45,813 nt of DNA from CADCTM01 sp049671305 (lineage in GTDB: Bacteria > Cyanobacteriota > Cyanobacteriia > Cyanobacteriales > Coleofasciculaceae), in NCBI GenBank assembly GCA_049671305.1, contig JBATUR010000068.1, positions 1 through 45,813 of the forward strand. The letters are read 5' to 3'. The translations under genes and the position numbers were made by a program. Shown here in pieces: positions 18,096 through 26,379 of the stretch. The notes beneath the pieces were generated by a model. It was not told the DNA's origin. It saw only the letters and a program-made list of their open reading frames with translations, and ran no database searches. Numbering within the stretch: the first letter of the stretch is position 1; every line of letters starts with the position of its first letter.

Positions 18096-18791
18096 ATGAT
18101 CAATGTAGCAAAAGTATCTACACCTCCAATTAGTCTGATCGGGAAGTTTTTTTACTATCAGCATAAGTATGGCTTTTGTCATGCTGTTTTTAGCTATTTA
18201 GGGCGGCATAATCTGTCGTTTTGGAAGCTAATAGGTTCAGTGGTAACGCGCAACTATATCCATAAATGGGAGAGAACAGCCGACTATCGCATTCTCAATT
18301 TAGGGGGTGGAAGCAACTGCATTGAGGGATGTCTCACAGTAGATATTGACCCAAGAGCAGATGCCTATGTAGACATTACAAAAAACCTGCCTTTTACGGA
18401 TTCCTCAGTAGATGCAATTTTCTGTGAGGAAGTACTTGAACACGTTGATCTTCAATTGGGACGTCAACTGTTGAGAGAATGTTGGAGGCTTCTTAAGCCA
18501 GGTGGAATCCTGCGCCTGACGACACCTGATTTAAATTGGTTTGCTAGCAGAGTTTCACAATCGATTACTGCTTGCGACGAAATTAACGCAATTTTTTACG
18601 AACACAATCATCATTACTTGTACACCCGAAAAGCGCTCCATTTTTATTGCCAACAAGCAGGATTCATTAATTTAAAAACGTCCACGTATCGAGAGTCTGA
18701 ATCTAGCTTAGGTTACTTAGACTCCCATGCTGACAGATTCGATCACTTACCTGAAATGTCTCAATACTTAGAAGCGCAGAAACCCAACTAA
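18096..18791 (+). CDS. SAM-dependent methyltransferase (Methyltransf_11-like)
   Basis: A protein of about 231 residues. Motif I is RILNLGGGSNCIEGCLTVDI, then DPRADAYVDI, DAIFCEEVLEHV and LLKPGGILRLTTPD, the usual order for class I methyltransferases of surface-polysaccharide loci (COG4627-like). ATG 18096 lies 8 bases after the preceding stop and is preferred to an in-frame TTG at 18060, which would overlap that gene. The substrate is probably a nucleotide- or lipid-linked sugar. Confidence 0.83.
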   Translation: MINVAKVSTPPISLIGKFFYYQHKYGFCHAVFSYLGRHNLSFWKLIGSVVTRNYIHKWERTADYRILNLGGGSNCIEGCLTVDIDPRADAYVDITKNLPFTDSSVDAIFCEEVLEHVDLQLGRQLLRECWRLLKPGGILRLTTPDLNWFASRVSQSITACDEINAIFYEHNHHYLYTRKALHFYCQQAGFINLKTSTYRESESSLGYLDSHADRFDHLPEMSQYLEAQKPN

Positions 18792-18810
18792 TGCATACTC
18801 GGATTGATTT

Positions 18811-19920
18811 ATGATTTTTCTCTACTCAGATGTGCTGTATCGCGCTGGTGGTATCGAAACCTATCTGCATGTTCTGGCACTGCATCTACACAGTGAGAGG
18901 ATACCCTGTCGGGTGGTGGTGGCAGAGTTGGAGCCATGTCCTCTGGTCGATGAATTGGTGGAGAAAGGTATCAAGGTTTATCGACAGCGACGATTACCCG
19001 GCGATCGCTGGTTAATCAGACAGTACGCTATGTTGACTTGGTTGGCAACACAGCTCAAACCTGGGGATTGGGTCTTTTGTATGCGCCAGCCGATGCCAGA
19101 ACTCTACCTGAAAATGGTTCAGTTGGTGCATCGTTGTCAAGCCCGAATTGCTGCGAGTTGGGCGTTAGCACCGGAATTTCTGCTGCCAGTATCTCCTTAT
19201 AGAGAAAAGTTTTGTCAGGCAGTCGCCCAAACAGATGCTGTAATTTCCGTCTCAAAATGTACGGCTCACCAGTTTAAGGATGTGTATGGCTATACGGGAC
19301 AGGTGCATATCGTTCCCTATCACAATCTCTTGTTGTTTCCAGAACCGATACTCCTCCCTCCGGGTCCTCCTTGGAAGATTGGTTTTATCGGTCGCTTGGA
19401 TATCAAGCAGAAGAATTTGGATACTCTGTTGCAAGCCTTAGCAACTGTAGTTCAAGAATGGCAGCAGGTTGAGTTACACCTTTACGGTCGAGGTTCAGAC
19501 CAAGCTCAACTCGAAGAATTAGCCCTGAGTCTTGGTATCCAAAAGCAGATTATCTTTCACGGTGCCTATGACCATCGCCAGGATTTAAGCCAAATCATGG
19601 CAAATTGTCATTTCTTTGTCTATCCCTCACGCTTTGAAGGTGGTCCTTGTTTCACCCTTCTGGAACTCATCCAAGCTGGGAGGTTCTGTGTTGCTGCTTC
19701 TGTGGGAGGAATTCCTGATTTGTATGAGGGCTTTCCGGAAGTAGGGTTATTAGTCTCTCCCAATCATCAATCTGAACTGAGTCAGGGGATAGTTGCTGCT
19801 CTAGAACAAGTAGCAAGTGGGTTAATTAGAGGGGAGAGGATACGCGATCGCTATTTTGATGGCTTTGATATGGCTTCGGCACATCAAGCTTGGACATCAG
19901 CAATTAAGGTAAACCAATGA
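18811..19920 (+). CDS. GT4-type glycosyltransferase
   Basis: A 369-residue GT-B enzyme with acceptor-side loop YRAGGIETYLHVLALHL, donor-domain start GFIGRLDIKQKNLDTLL near residue 190, and E-x7-E motif EGGPCFTLLE near residue 273. The stop overlaps the FkbM-type gene start by 4 bases (ATGA), which implies translational coupling of transfer and methylation. Two HIP1 octamers lie within it. Sugar specificity is unknown. Confidence 0.88.
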   Translation: MIFLYSDVLYRAGGIETYLHVLALHLHSERIPCRVVVAELEPCPLVDELVEKGIKVYRQRRLPGDRWLIRQYAMLTWLATQLKPGDWVFCMRQPMPELYLKMVQLVHRCQARIAASWALAPEFLLPVSPYREKFCQAVAQTDAVISVSKCTAHQFKDVYGYTGQVHIVPYHNLLLFPEPILLPPGPPWKIGFIGRLDIKQKNLDTLLQALATVVQEWQQVELHLYGRGSDQAQLEELALSLGIQKQIIFHGAYDHRQDLSQIMANCHFFVYPSRFEGGPCFTLLELIQAGRFCVAASVGGIPDLYEGFPEVGLLVSPNHQSELSQGIVAALEQVASGLIRGERIRDRYFDGFDMASAHQAWTSAIKVNQ

Positions 19921-20744
19921 AGCTACTCCAGAATGCGACAACTGTCTTCTTAGATCCCAAAGTGGCTTGGAACTACTCCAATTACTGGATAAGTAAGCTG
20001 CGACACTCAGGGCAGACGATACGGATTTTCCCCAATGGCATCAAGGTTACTGGTTTCAGTGGTTTCAGCGAGTTTCATTCCTGTGAGCAATATGTCAGCC
20101 GTGAAGAGAGCAAGTTTCTGCAAAATTACCCATTCGCTCCCGGCGACTTAATCGACATTGGAGCCAATTTAGGACTTATTACTGCAACTTTAGCTAAACG
20201 GTTTCCCAACAATCGGGTACACGCCTTTGAGCCAAATCCTTCAACATTTCAATCTTTACAAGCCACTCTTGCTCTCAATAGTCTTACCAATGTCAAAACT
20301 CAGCAATGTGCTGTAGGTAGAGATAACGGTGAAGTATCTTTTAGTGCTGATCCAATTCATAGAGCAACCTGTAGTATAGCAAATCCAGATGTTGAACACA
20401 CTATTTCTGTACCTTGTACAACCTTGGATTCTTATCTAGAAAATCAATCTATCAATAAAATCGCTCTTCTGAAAGTTGATGTTGAAGGATACGAAACCCT
20501 CGTTTTTCAGGGAGCTGAGGCTATGATTAAACATCAAACAGCTCAGATAATCTACTATGAAGTTTGCCCAATTTTAACCAAGAAAGCAGGATTTGATCCC
20601 AAACTTCCTACACAAATTCTCTTGCAAAATGGTTATCATATTTACAAATTGAACCCTCAAGGATCTTTAGTGCCAATAGACTTAGATAGTATCCACAATT
20701 TGAATTTAGAAAACTGGATTGCTATTTCCAAAAAAATTGATTAA
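19917..20744 (+). CDS. FkbM family methyltransferase
   Basis: A 275-residue protein with the FkbM pattern: LIDIGANLGLITATLA (motif I), HAFEPNPSTFQSLQATL, and LLKVDVEGYETLVFQGAE near the C-terminal third. FkbM-type enzymes O-methylate hydroxyls of sugars or polyketides. About 70 residues precede the SAM fold. Overlap with the upstream glycosyltransferase stop by 4 bases suggests the two act on the same intermediate. A second FkbM gene is at 24435. Confidence 0.88.
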   Translation: MKLLQNATTVFLDPKVAWNYSNYWISKLRHSGQTIRIFPNGIKVTGFSGFSEFHSCEQYVSREESKFLQNYPFAPGDLIDIGANLGLITATLAKRFPNNRVHAFEPNPSTFQSLQATLALNSLTNVKTQQCAVGRDNGEVSFSADPIHRATCSIANPDVEHTISVPCTTLDSYLENQSINKIALLKVDVEGYETLVFQGAEAMIKHQTAQIIYYEVCPILTKKAGFDPKLPTQILLQNGYHIYKLNPQGSLVPIDLDSIHNLNLENWIAISKKID

Positions 20745-20804
20745 TTACAGATTTATGAGCATAGTTTTTCGTAAGTTTGAATTATTTTTGTGAAATGTAC
20801 AACC

Positions 20805-21995
20805 ATGAAACTTTGTTGGCTAATTCCTGATGATCGAGGCGGCGGTGTCGCTTCTGTCTCTCTGTCCTGTTGTCGGCAAGCAGCTCAAGCTGGATATGAA
20901 ACAACACTACTTTTAGTCCTTTCACCTACAGGATGGATAGGGACTAACCATGACTTTCAAGTATTGTCTTTGGGCTTAGGCAAAACAGCGCCAAACACAA
21001 CTATAAATTTACTGCAATGGCTTGAGGATAATCCACAAGATGTACTATTTTTAAATGGCTGTGAACAAGCTGATGCGGTTATTCCCTATTTACCTTCTAG
21101 CGTTAAGTGTGTCTATGTTGTCCATGACACTGCCCCTCGGTACTGGCGTAAAGCTCTTACAGAAGAAGATAATTTAGAAGTAATTATTGCTGTATCCAAG
21201 ACTGTAGCAAATCAGTTTCGACACTCTTTAAAACAGACAGCAAAACTAGCTGTAATTTTGAACGGCTGTGTCTTTCCACAACCTGAACTGAATCGTATAC
21301 GACACAATGAACTGATATTTTTAGGTGGCGATAACCCTGCTAAGGGCGCGTTTGATGTTATCAAGTTATGGAAAAAGTTAGTTAAATTGGGGTTTACTGG
21401 AAAACTACATTGGTTCGGTGGTTTAACGCCAGAGTTTAAAGCAAAGATTGACCAGTTGCCTGATTCTGAAAAGATCAAGGTTTATGGTCGTGTTAACCGC
21501 AACCTCATTTTTGCCACCGCAGCATCAGCCAAAGTATTGCTCATGCTCAGTCGTGTTGAACCTTTTGGTATGGCGACAATTGAAGCGATGAGTATGGGAT
21601 GTGTGCCAGTAGCTTGGGATATCGATACGGGAACTAAAGAAATCGTCACGGCAAATCAAACAGGGCTATTTGCACCACTAGGGAATATACAAGTTCTCGC
21701 CAAACAAGTTTTGTCTGCCTGCGACAATTATCAAGCCATGAATGCTGCGGTAATTGAACACGCCCGCTCTAACTTTGACGAAGCCATTATGTGGCAAGGG
21801 TACGAATCCCTTATTGATCGCATCTCCACATTTGAGCCAATAGAAAGAAGTAAAGCAGGTCAGCAACCAAGCCTATATACTCCTCCACTCCGACGCTTTC
21901 AGCTTGTTCCTGCCTCTTTGCGATCAGTAATCAGAGAATTGATTGGGCGATCGCCTCGTCTTGGTTACTGGCTTCGCGACTTTCGCGGTTTATAA
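20805..21995 (+). CDS. GT4-type glycosyltransferase
   Basis: A protein of about 396 residues. The N-terminus has LIPDDRGGGVASVSLSC, a glycine-rich loop. The donor half has LIFLGGDNPAKGAFDVIKLW, YGRVNRN, and E-x7-E motif EPFGMATIE followed by AMSMGCVPVAWD. ATG 20805 is preferred over an in-frame GTG at 20790 because family members begin at MKLCWLIP. No good ribosome site is seen at either. The C-terminal 60 residues are basic and may touch the membrane. Confidence 0.85.
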   Translation: MKLCWLIPDDRGGGVASVSLSCCRQAAQAGYETTLLLVLSPTGWIGTNHDFQVLSLGLGKTAPNTTINLLQWLEDNPQDVLFLNGCEQADAVIPYLPSSVKCVYVVHDTAPRYWRKALTEEDNLEVIIAVSKTVANQFRHSLKQTAKLAVILNGCVFPQPELNRIRHNELIFLGGDNPAKGAFDVIKLWKKLVKLGFTGKLHWFGGLTPEFKAKIDQLPDSEKIKVYGRVNRNLIFATAASAKVLLMLSRVEPFGMATIEAMSMGCVPVAWDIDTGTKEIVTANQTGLFAPLGNIQVLAKQVLSACDNYQAMNAAVIEHARSNFDEAIMWQGYESLIDRISTFEPIERSKAGQQPSLYTPPLRRFQLVPASLRSVIRELIGRSPRLGYWLRDFRGL

Positions 21996-22009
21996 GGCGC
22001 GTGAGTCCT

Positions 22010-23131
22010 ATGAATATCAGCTTTTTGTTTCTTAGTGCTAACACGCCTTGGGTTTACGCCCTAGCAGAAGCGCTTGCCAAAAATCATACTACTCACGCAA
22101 CCTACTTTTATGATTGGCTAACCTACCGTCGTCTGCGACCTACTTGGCCCAATACAACGCCACCAGCTTTGTTACAACGATCAATGCACGTCCTTCCTCC
22201 TGGGTATGCCGGACAGTTCGAGTGGCTGTTTCGAGCTTACCTACAAGGGCAAATTCAATACTGGTGTCAGCAACTCCAGGAAACGACGGGGGAGCATCCT
22301 TGGGTGGTCGCGCCTTATCCTTACCTTGCCCCTTGGGTACGCAAGATACCGTCTCAAAGGCTGATTTACTATAACTTGGATGATTATGTCCTCTATCAAC
22401 CGTCCCGTAAAGCCAAAATTTTGCAACGGGAAGACGAGTTAATAGAACGTGCTACCCTAACTCTGTGTCTTTCCCAATTTCAAGTAGATGCCCTACAAAA
22501 GCGCTTTCCTCACCAAGCCGATCGCATTCGCCACTATCCGTTAGGGGTTGACGAGTCCTACCTCAATCCTCAGCTAGAGCGATCACCTGAGCCAATGACG
22601 GTGGGTTACATCGGAAACCTGATTGAGCGAGTCGATTGGCGATTGATTTACCAAGTAGCGCAAGCTTGCCCAGACATTACCTTTATCTTTGTCGGTGGGT
22701 GGGATAGCTTTGCCGGAGAAAGCAACAAACAGGATTGGCAAGCAAACCGTGCAGCAGTGTTGGCGTTACCCAATGTTCGTCATGTTGGTAAAGTGCCTCA
22801 AGCGCAGGTAAGACAGTACTATTGGTCGTTTGCCGTGAATTGGATTCCTTATGATGTCACACATCCTTTTAACCAAGCTTCCTGCCCCACAAAAGTCATG
22901 GATGGTATCGCTAGCTGTCGCCCGGTATTGAGTAGCGATATTCCAGAGTGTCGCCTCTATCCGGAATGGATTTCGATTTTTCATTCCGTGGAAGATGCGA
23001 TCGCACAACTTCGTAAGCAGTTAGCCCTCAAAGAAACCGCAGACTACGCCGAGAAACGTTTCCAGCAATGGGAGTTTGCTCAACAGCAAATCTGGTCAAT
23101 TCGCGCTCAGACTTTGGAAAACTTTCTATAG
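22010..23131 (+). CDS. GT-B glycosyltransferase, atypical donor motif
   Basis: A protein of about 373 residues. The N-terminal half includes NISFLFLSANTPWVYALAEAL and IYYNLDDYVLY. The C-terminal half has VGYIGNLIERVDW and CPTKVMDGIASCRPVLSS, the arrangement of GT1/GT4-like enzymes of the TuaH type; a canonical E-x7-E block is missing. Codons are strongly GC-rich compared with the flanking AT-rich genes, which suggests a different source. A GTG at 22001 is an alternative start. The gene ends 5 bases before the acyltransferase start. Confidence 0.8.
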   Translation: MNISFLFLSANTPWVYALAEALAKNHTTHATYFYDWLTYRRLRPTWPNTTPPALLQRSMHVLPPGYAGQFEWLFRAYLQGQIQYWCQQLQETTGEHPWVVAPYPYLAPWVRKIPSQRLIYYNLDDYVLYQPSRKAKILQREDELIERATLTLCLSQFQVDALQKRFPHQADRIRHYPLGVDESYLNPQLERSPEPMTVGYIGNLIERVDWRLIYQVAQACPDITFIFVGGWDSFAGESNKQDWQANRAAVLALPNVRHVGKVPQAQVRQYYWSFAVNWIPYDVTHPFNQASCPTKVMDGIASCRPVLSSDIPECRLYPEWISIFHSVEDAIAQLRKQLALKETADYAEKRFQQWEFAQQQIWSIRAQTLENFL

Positions 23132-23136
23132 CAATT

Positions 23137-24270
23137 ATGAGTTCACTCTTCAGTACCCCCACTTCTCAAACTTCCCGTTACTGGACTCTTGACGCTATTC
23201 GTGGCTTGGCAGTGCTGGCTGTAGTTTGTTTTCACGTTCTACCTTCCTTTGAGGGCAACACCCACCTTCCTGACTCCTCAACAGTTTGGCTAAGTTGGCT
23301 ACAACCTGGGGGTGTCTTGGGAGTCAGTATCTTTTTTGTGCTCAGTGGCTTTAGCATTCATTTATCTCAGGCACGGAAGCTGGCAACCCAAGAAATAATT
23401 CGCCAGTCATGGAGCAAATTTTTCTGGCGCCGTATTTTGCGACTTTATCCAGCTTACTTGGGCGCTATTGGTCTTGCTGTAGCGTTAAATGTGACTTGGG
23501 CTTTGATTCGCGGACGCAACCCCTGGCTTTTTTTGCCCAGCATTTGGGATATTTTAAGTCATTTGTTACTACTACATACCTTAAACCCCGACACCTTTTT
23601 TGGTATTATCCCAGCTCTCTGGTTCATCGGTGTACAGGTTCATTTTTATCTGCTCTATCCACTCTTTTACTGGTTGATTCAACGCTGGAATATTGATCGA
23701 TCTCTGCTAATTGTCCTCGTTTGTACTTTAGCTTTTCGTCTACTTTCACAGAGTCTTATCTTACCTTCAACTGCTCATCCTCAATTTGAGTTAGTGATTT
23801 GGATGAATGCACCCCAGCGCTGGTTTGAGTGGTGCTTTGGAGCCTGGATTGCTCATCAAGTAGCTCAAGGCAGACGGCTACACTTCAAATATGGCTGGGT
23901 TATTTTTTTCCTGATAATTTTCTGGATTTCTACTGCCTCTAACGTAAAGGTATTATACGAACCCATATTAAGTGGTCTGGTGGGCTTTCTGATTTTGTGT
24001 GTTGTTACACAGGAAAATCGTCTTCAAACTCATTGCTATATTTTGCGACCAATTCTCTATTTAGGGAAAATCAGCTATCCAGTGTATCTCTTGCACCAGA
24101 TATTTGTTCCATACATTAAATCAGCAATTCCACCAAATCTGCTCAATGCGGCTGGTCTATTTGTAGTCACTTTGGGATTGGTAATGGTTATTACTTTACC
24201 ATTAGCTACCTGCTTTCATTACTGGCTAGAATTACCATTTTCTAAACTAAAACCAAAGCTAAAGACATGA
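23137..24270 (+). CDS. acyltransferase 3 family membrane O-acyltransferase (OafA-like)
   Basis: A protein of about 377 residues with ten or so membrane segments. The N-terminal motif LDAIRGLAVLAVVCFHVLP is diagnostic of the acyltransferase 3 family (key residues Arg and His), followed by GVSIFFVLSGFSIHLS and FFWRRILRLYPAY. These enzymes move acyl, often acetyl, groups onto sugars at the membrane. ATG 23137 directly follows the previous stop and is preferred over a TTG at 23068 that would overlap it. It ends in a 4-base ATGA overlap with a broken methyltransferase frame. It supplies the O-acyl decoration; the Tat esterase at 8140 could oppose it. Confidence 0.88.
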   Translation: MSSLFSTPTSQTSRYWTLDAIRGLAVLAVVCFHVLPSFEGNTHLPDSSTVWLSWLQPGGVLGVSIFFVLSGFSIHLSQARKLATQEIIRQSWSKFFWRRILRLYPAYLGAIGLAVALNVTWALIRGRNPWLFLPSIWDILSHLLLLHTLNPDTFFGIIPALWFIGVQVHFYLLYPLFYWLIQRWNIDRSLLIVLVCTLAFRLLSQSLILPSTAHPQFELVIWMNAPQRWFEWCFGAWIAHQVAQGRRLHFKYGWVIFFLIIFWISTASNVKVLYEPILSGLVGFLILCVVTQENRLQTHCYILRPILYLGKISYPVYLLHQIFVPYIKSAIPPNLLNAAGLFVVTLGLVMVITLPLATCFHYWLELPFSKLKPKLKT

Positions 24271-24404
24271 CTAAAGAAATTGAAATTCAGCGTCAGTACT
24301 ACGCTCAGACAGCTAATTCCTATTTATTTCTGCCGGACAGTTGTTGCTTATTGCCCGAAATAAACATTAGTTTTCCCGGTTTAAGTACTAACAAGATTGT
24401 ATAA
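24267..24404 (+). pseudogene. 5' relic of a class I SAM methyltransferase gene
   Basis: A 45-codon frame begins with an ATG overlapping the acyltransferase stop by 4 bases. Its first 19 residues, MTKEIEIQRQYYAQTANSY, match the usual N-terminus of polysaccharide-locus methyltransferases (QxYYAxTAxxY, just before the SAM fold). After that the sequence turns into unrelated residues and stops at 24402-24404. The SAM-binding motifs are absent, so the gene lost its body by deletion and the coupled start was left behind. The alternative, a real 45-residue peptide, looks unlikely. Confidence 0.6.
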
Positions 24405-24434
24405 AGACTTAGCACTAATTAAATTAAAACGAAC

Positions 24435-25124
24435 ATGGTAGTACCTTTTGTCAAGGCTTTACTTCCTAATCAAAACCTTCCCTTACCCATCTTGAAAGGA
24501 CCTTTTCGGGGCGCAAAAATTAACCTTAATCCTCAATGCTCTCTGCGTAAGGTTTTCGGGATATACGAGCATGAGTTAAACAAGTGGATAGAAAATGTAC
24601 TGCCTCGCGTTAACACGGTCTTAGATGTTGGCGCTAATGATGGCTATTTTACCTTTGGCTGTGCCGCCGCATTTCGTCGCTTCGGAAAATCAGCAGAAAT
24701 CTTTGCCTTCGAGCCATTAAAGCAGCATATTAAAGAATTACAGGTTAGTGTTGAAAACCAGCCACAAGATCAAATCAAATTTTCTCTGCATAATTGTTTA
24801 GTAGGAGATCAGGTAACATCTGGAATGACGACGCTTGATGCAGTTGCCAACCAGTTCGATACTTCTCCTGAACAAAACAGAGCGCTGATTAAGATTGATG
24901 TAGAAGGAGCTGAATTAGAAGTTATTGAAGGTGCTTCTTTGTGGTTAAAGCCAACCAACTACTTTTTAATTGAGGTTCACCAGGAATCTTTTCTGGAAAT
25001 ACTAATCCAAAACTTTTTGGCTCACGGTATCAAACTTAAACAAGTGAACCAACAACCATTACCTCTCATTGGCAGAGAAATGAGGTCAGAGTTGAATTGG
25101 TGGCTTGTATCAGACATATCCTGA
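24435..25124 (+). CDS. FkbM family methyltransferase
   Basis: A 229-residue protein with TVLDVGANDGYFTFGCA (motif I), IFAFEPLKQHIKELQ, and ALIKIDVEGAELEVIEGA, the three FkbM landmarks. It is shorter than the FkbM gene at 19917, mainly at the N-terminus, and only distantly similar to it. It follows the methyltransferase relic by 30 bases, and may have replaced or outlived that gene. Likely role: O-methylation of a glycan sugar. The ATG at 24435 is used. Confidence 0.85.
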   Translation: MVVPFVKALLPNQNLPLPILKGPFRGAKINLNPQCSLRKVFGIYEHELNKWIENVLPRVNTVLDVGANDGYFTFGCAAAFRRFGKSAEIFAFEPLKQHIKELQVSVENQPQDQIKFSLHNCLVGDQVTSGMTTLDAVANQFDTSPEQNRALIKIDVEGAELEVIEGASLWLKPTNYFLIEVHQESFLEILIQNFLAHGIKLKQVNQQPLPLIGREMRSELNWWLVSDIS

Positions 25125-25155
25125 TCTACATTTGATGTTTTTGCTTATTATTGAT

Positions 25156-26379
25156 ATGAGTCAGTATGTCTGTGCATTTCGAGGGCGTCGAGATAACTAT
25201 CAAGTTCCCTTGGCTTTAGCTGAAAAAGGTTGGTTAGATCAGTTAATTACTGATTTTTATGCTGTAAAGCCTTTTGCCCAAATAGCTCCAATCTTACCCA
25301 AAACCTGGCAAAATAAACTAGCATTTCGCTCAGAAGTCGGTATTCCTATTGAGCGAGTGAGCTGTCTGTGGAGAAATACTTTACTTGAACATAGCCGCCA
25401 TCATTTAGGATTCTCTCATAGTTCTACATACTCTTGGCTCGACCAAAATTTTGCTCGTGCAGCAACGTCACAGGCGCAAAGAACAAAAAGTAATTTACTG
25501 CTCTACGAACCCTATGCATGGGAAGCTTTTCGTGCGTCGTATCGTCATACTCCTCGTAGAGTTCTATTTCAATATCATCCACATACAAAATTTCAAGACT
25601 GCTTGTTAATGGAAGACTTAAAACGCTTTCCTTTTGTACAACACTCTTATCAAGAAGAGACTGCTAATCATTTATCCTCTCACCAACAAGTTAGAGTTAG
25701 AGACTGTTGGCAGCACGCCGATCTAATTTTGTGTGCCAGTAGTTTTACGAAAAAAACGCTAGTAGCAGCGGGAGCAGAGTCCAATTCCTGCAAGGTGATT
25801 CCCTATGGTATTGATGTGGCTATGCCCCTGTTTGAAGAGGCTAAAGTAGAGAGTTTTCAAGCTCTTTTTGTAGGCTCTGGAGTTCAGCGCAAAGGGTTAC
25901 ATCACCTGCTTTATGCATGGCGACAAGCCCGCCTCCCTAAAGAAAGTTTGTTAACACTGGTTTGCAGAAATCTAGACCCTGGTATAGAAGCTTTGATTTA
26001 TGAAACGCCCCAAGTTCATTTAATTCGAGGTACGGATTTACAAAACCTACGACGGCTTTATATTGCCAGTTCTCTTTTTGTCATGCCCTCTCTTATAGAA
26101 GGATTTGGTCAGGTTTTTCTGGAAGCTCTGAGTCATGGTTGCCCTGTATTGGGTACTTTTAATACTTGCTTGCCTGACTTGGGTGGAGAAGCTGACGGTA
26201 TTTTTCTTTCAGAAGTAGGGAATTTAGACCAGCTTACGACTCAACTTGAGTATTTAGCAAAGAGGCTACCTGCAAATCCTGAACTTCGTCAAAAAGCTCG
26301 CTCTTGTGCTGAACGTTTTTCATTTTCAAGCTTTCGGAATAAACTTCGTAGCGTCCTCTGCCTATCTCATGTTGGTTGA
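25156..26379 (+). CDS. GT4-type glycosyltransferase
   Basis: A protein of about 407 residues. The start MSQYVCAFRGRRDNYQVP at 25156 matches the family better than the upstream TTG (25105) or ATG (25135), which would add unrelated residues and, for the TTG, overlap the previous gene. The donor domain has ALFVGSGVQRKGLHHLLYAW and E-x7-E motif EGFGQVFLE followed by ALSHGCPVLGT. It is paralogous to the gene at 1369, sharing the long middle region with YEPYAWEAF / YEDGAATTF and RDCWQHADLIL / EIQLADRIF. The next gene starts inside its stop codon. Confidence 0.87.
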   Translation: MSQYVCAFRGRRDNYQVPLALAEKGWLDQLITDFYAVKPFAQIAPILPKTWQNKLAFRSEVGIPIERVSCLWRNTLLEHSRHHLGFSHSSTYSWLDQNFARAATSQAQRTKSNLLLYEPYAWEAFRASYRHTPRRVLFQYHPHTKFQDCLLMEDLKRFPFVQHSYQEETANHLSSHQQVRVRDCWQHADLILCASSFTKKTLVAAGAESNSCKVIPYGIDVAMPLFEEAKVESFQALFVGSGVQRKGLHHLLYAWRQARLPKESLLTLVCRNLDPGIEALIYETPQVHLIRGTDLQNLRRLYIASSLFVMPSLIEGFGQVFLEALSHGCPVLGTFNTCLPDLGGEADGIFLSEVGNLDQLTTQLEYLAKRLPANPELRQKARSCAERFSFSSFRNKLRSVLCLSHVG

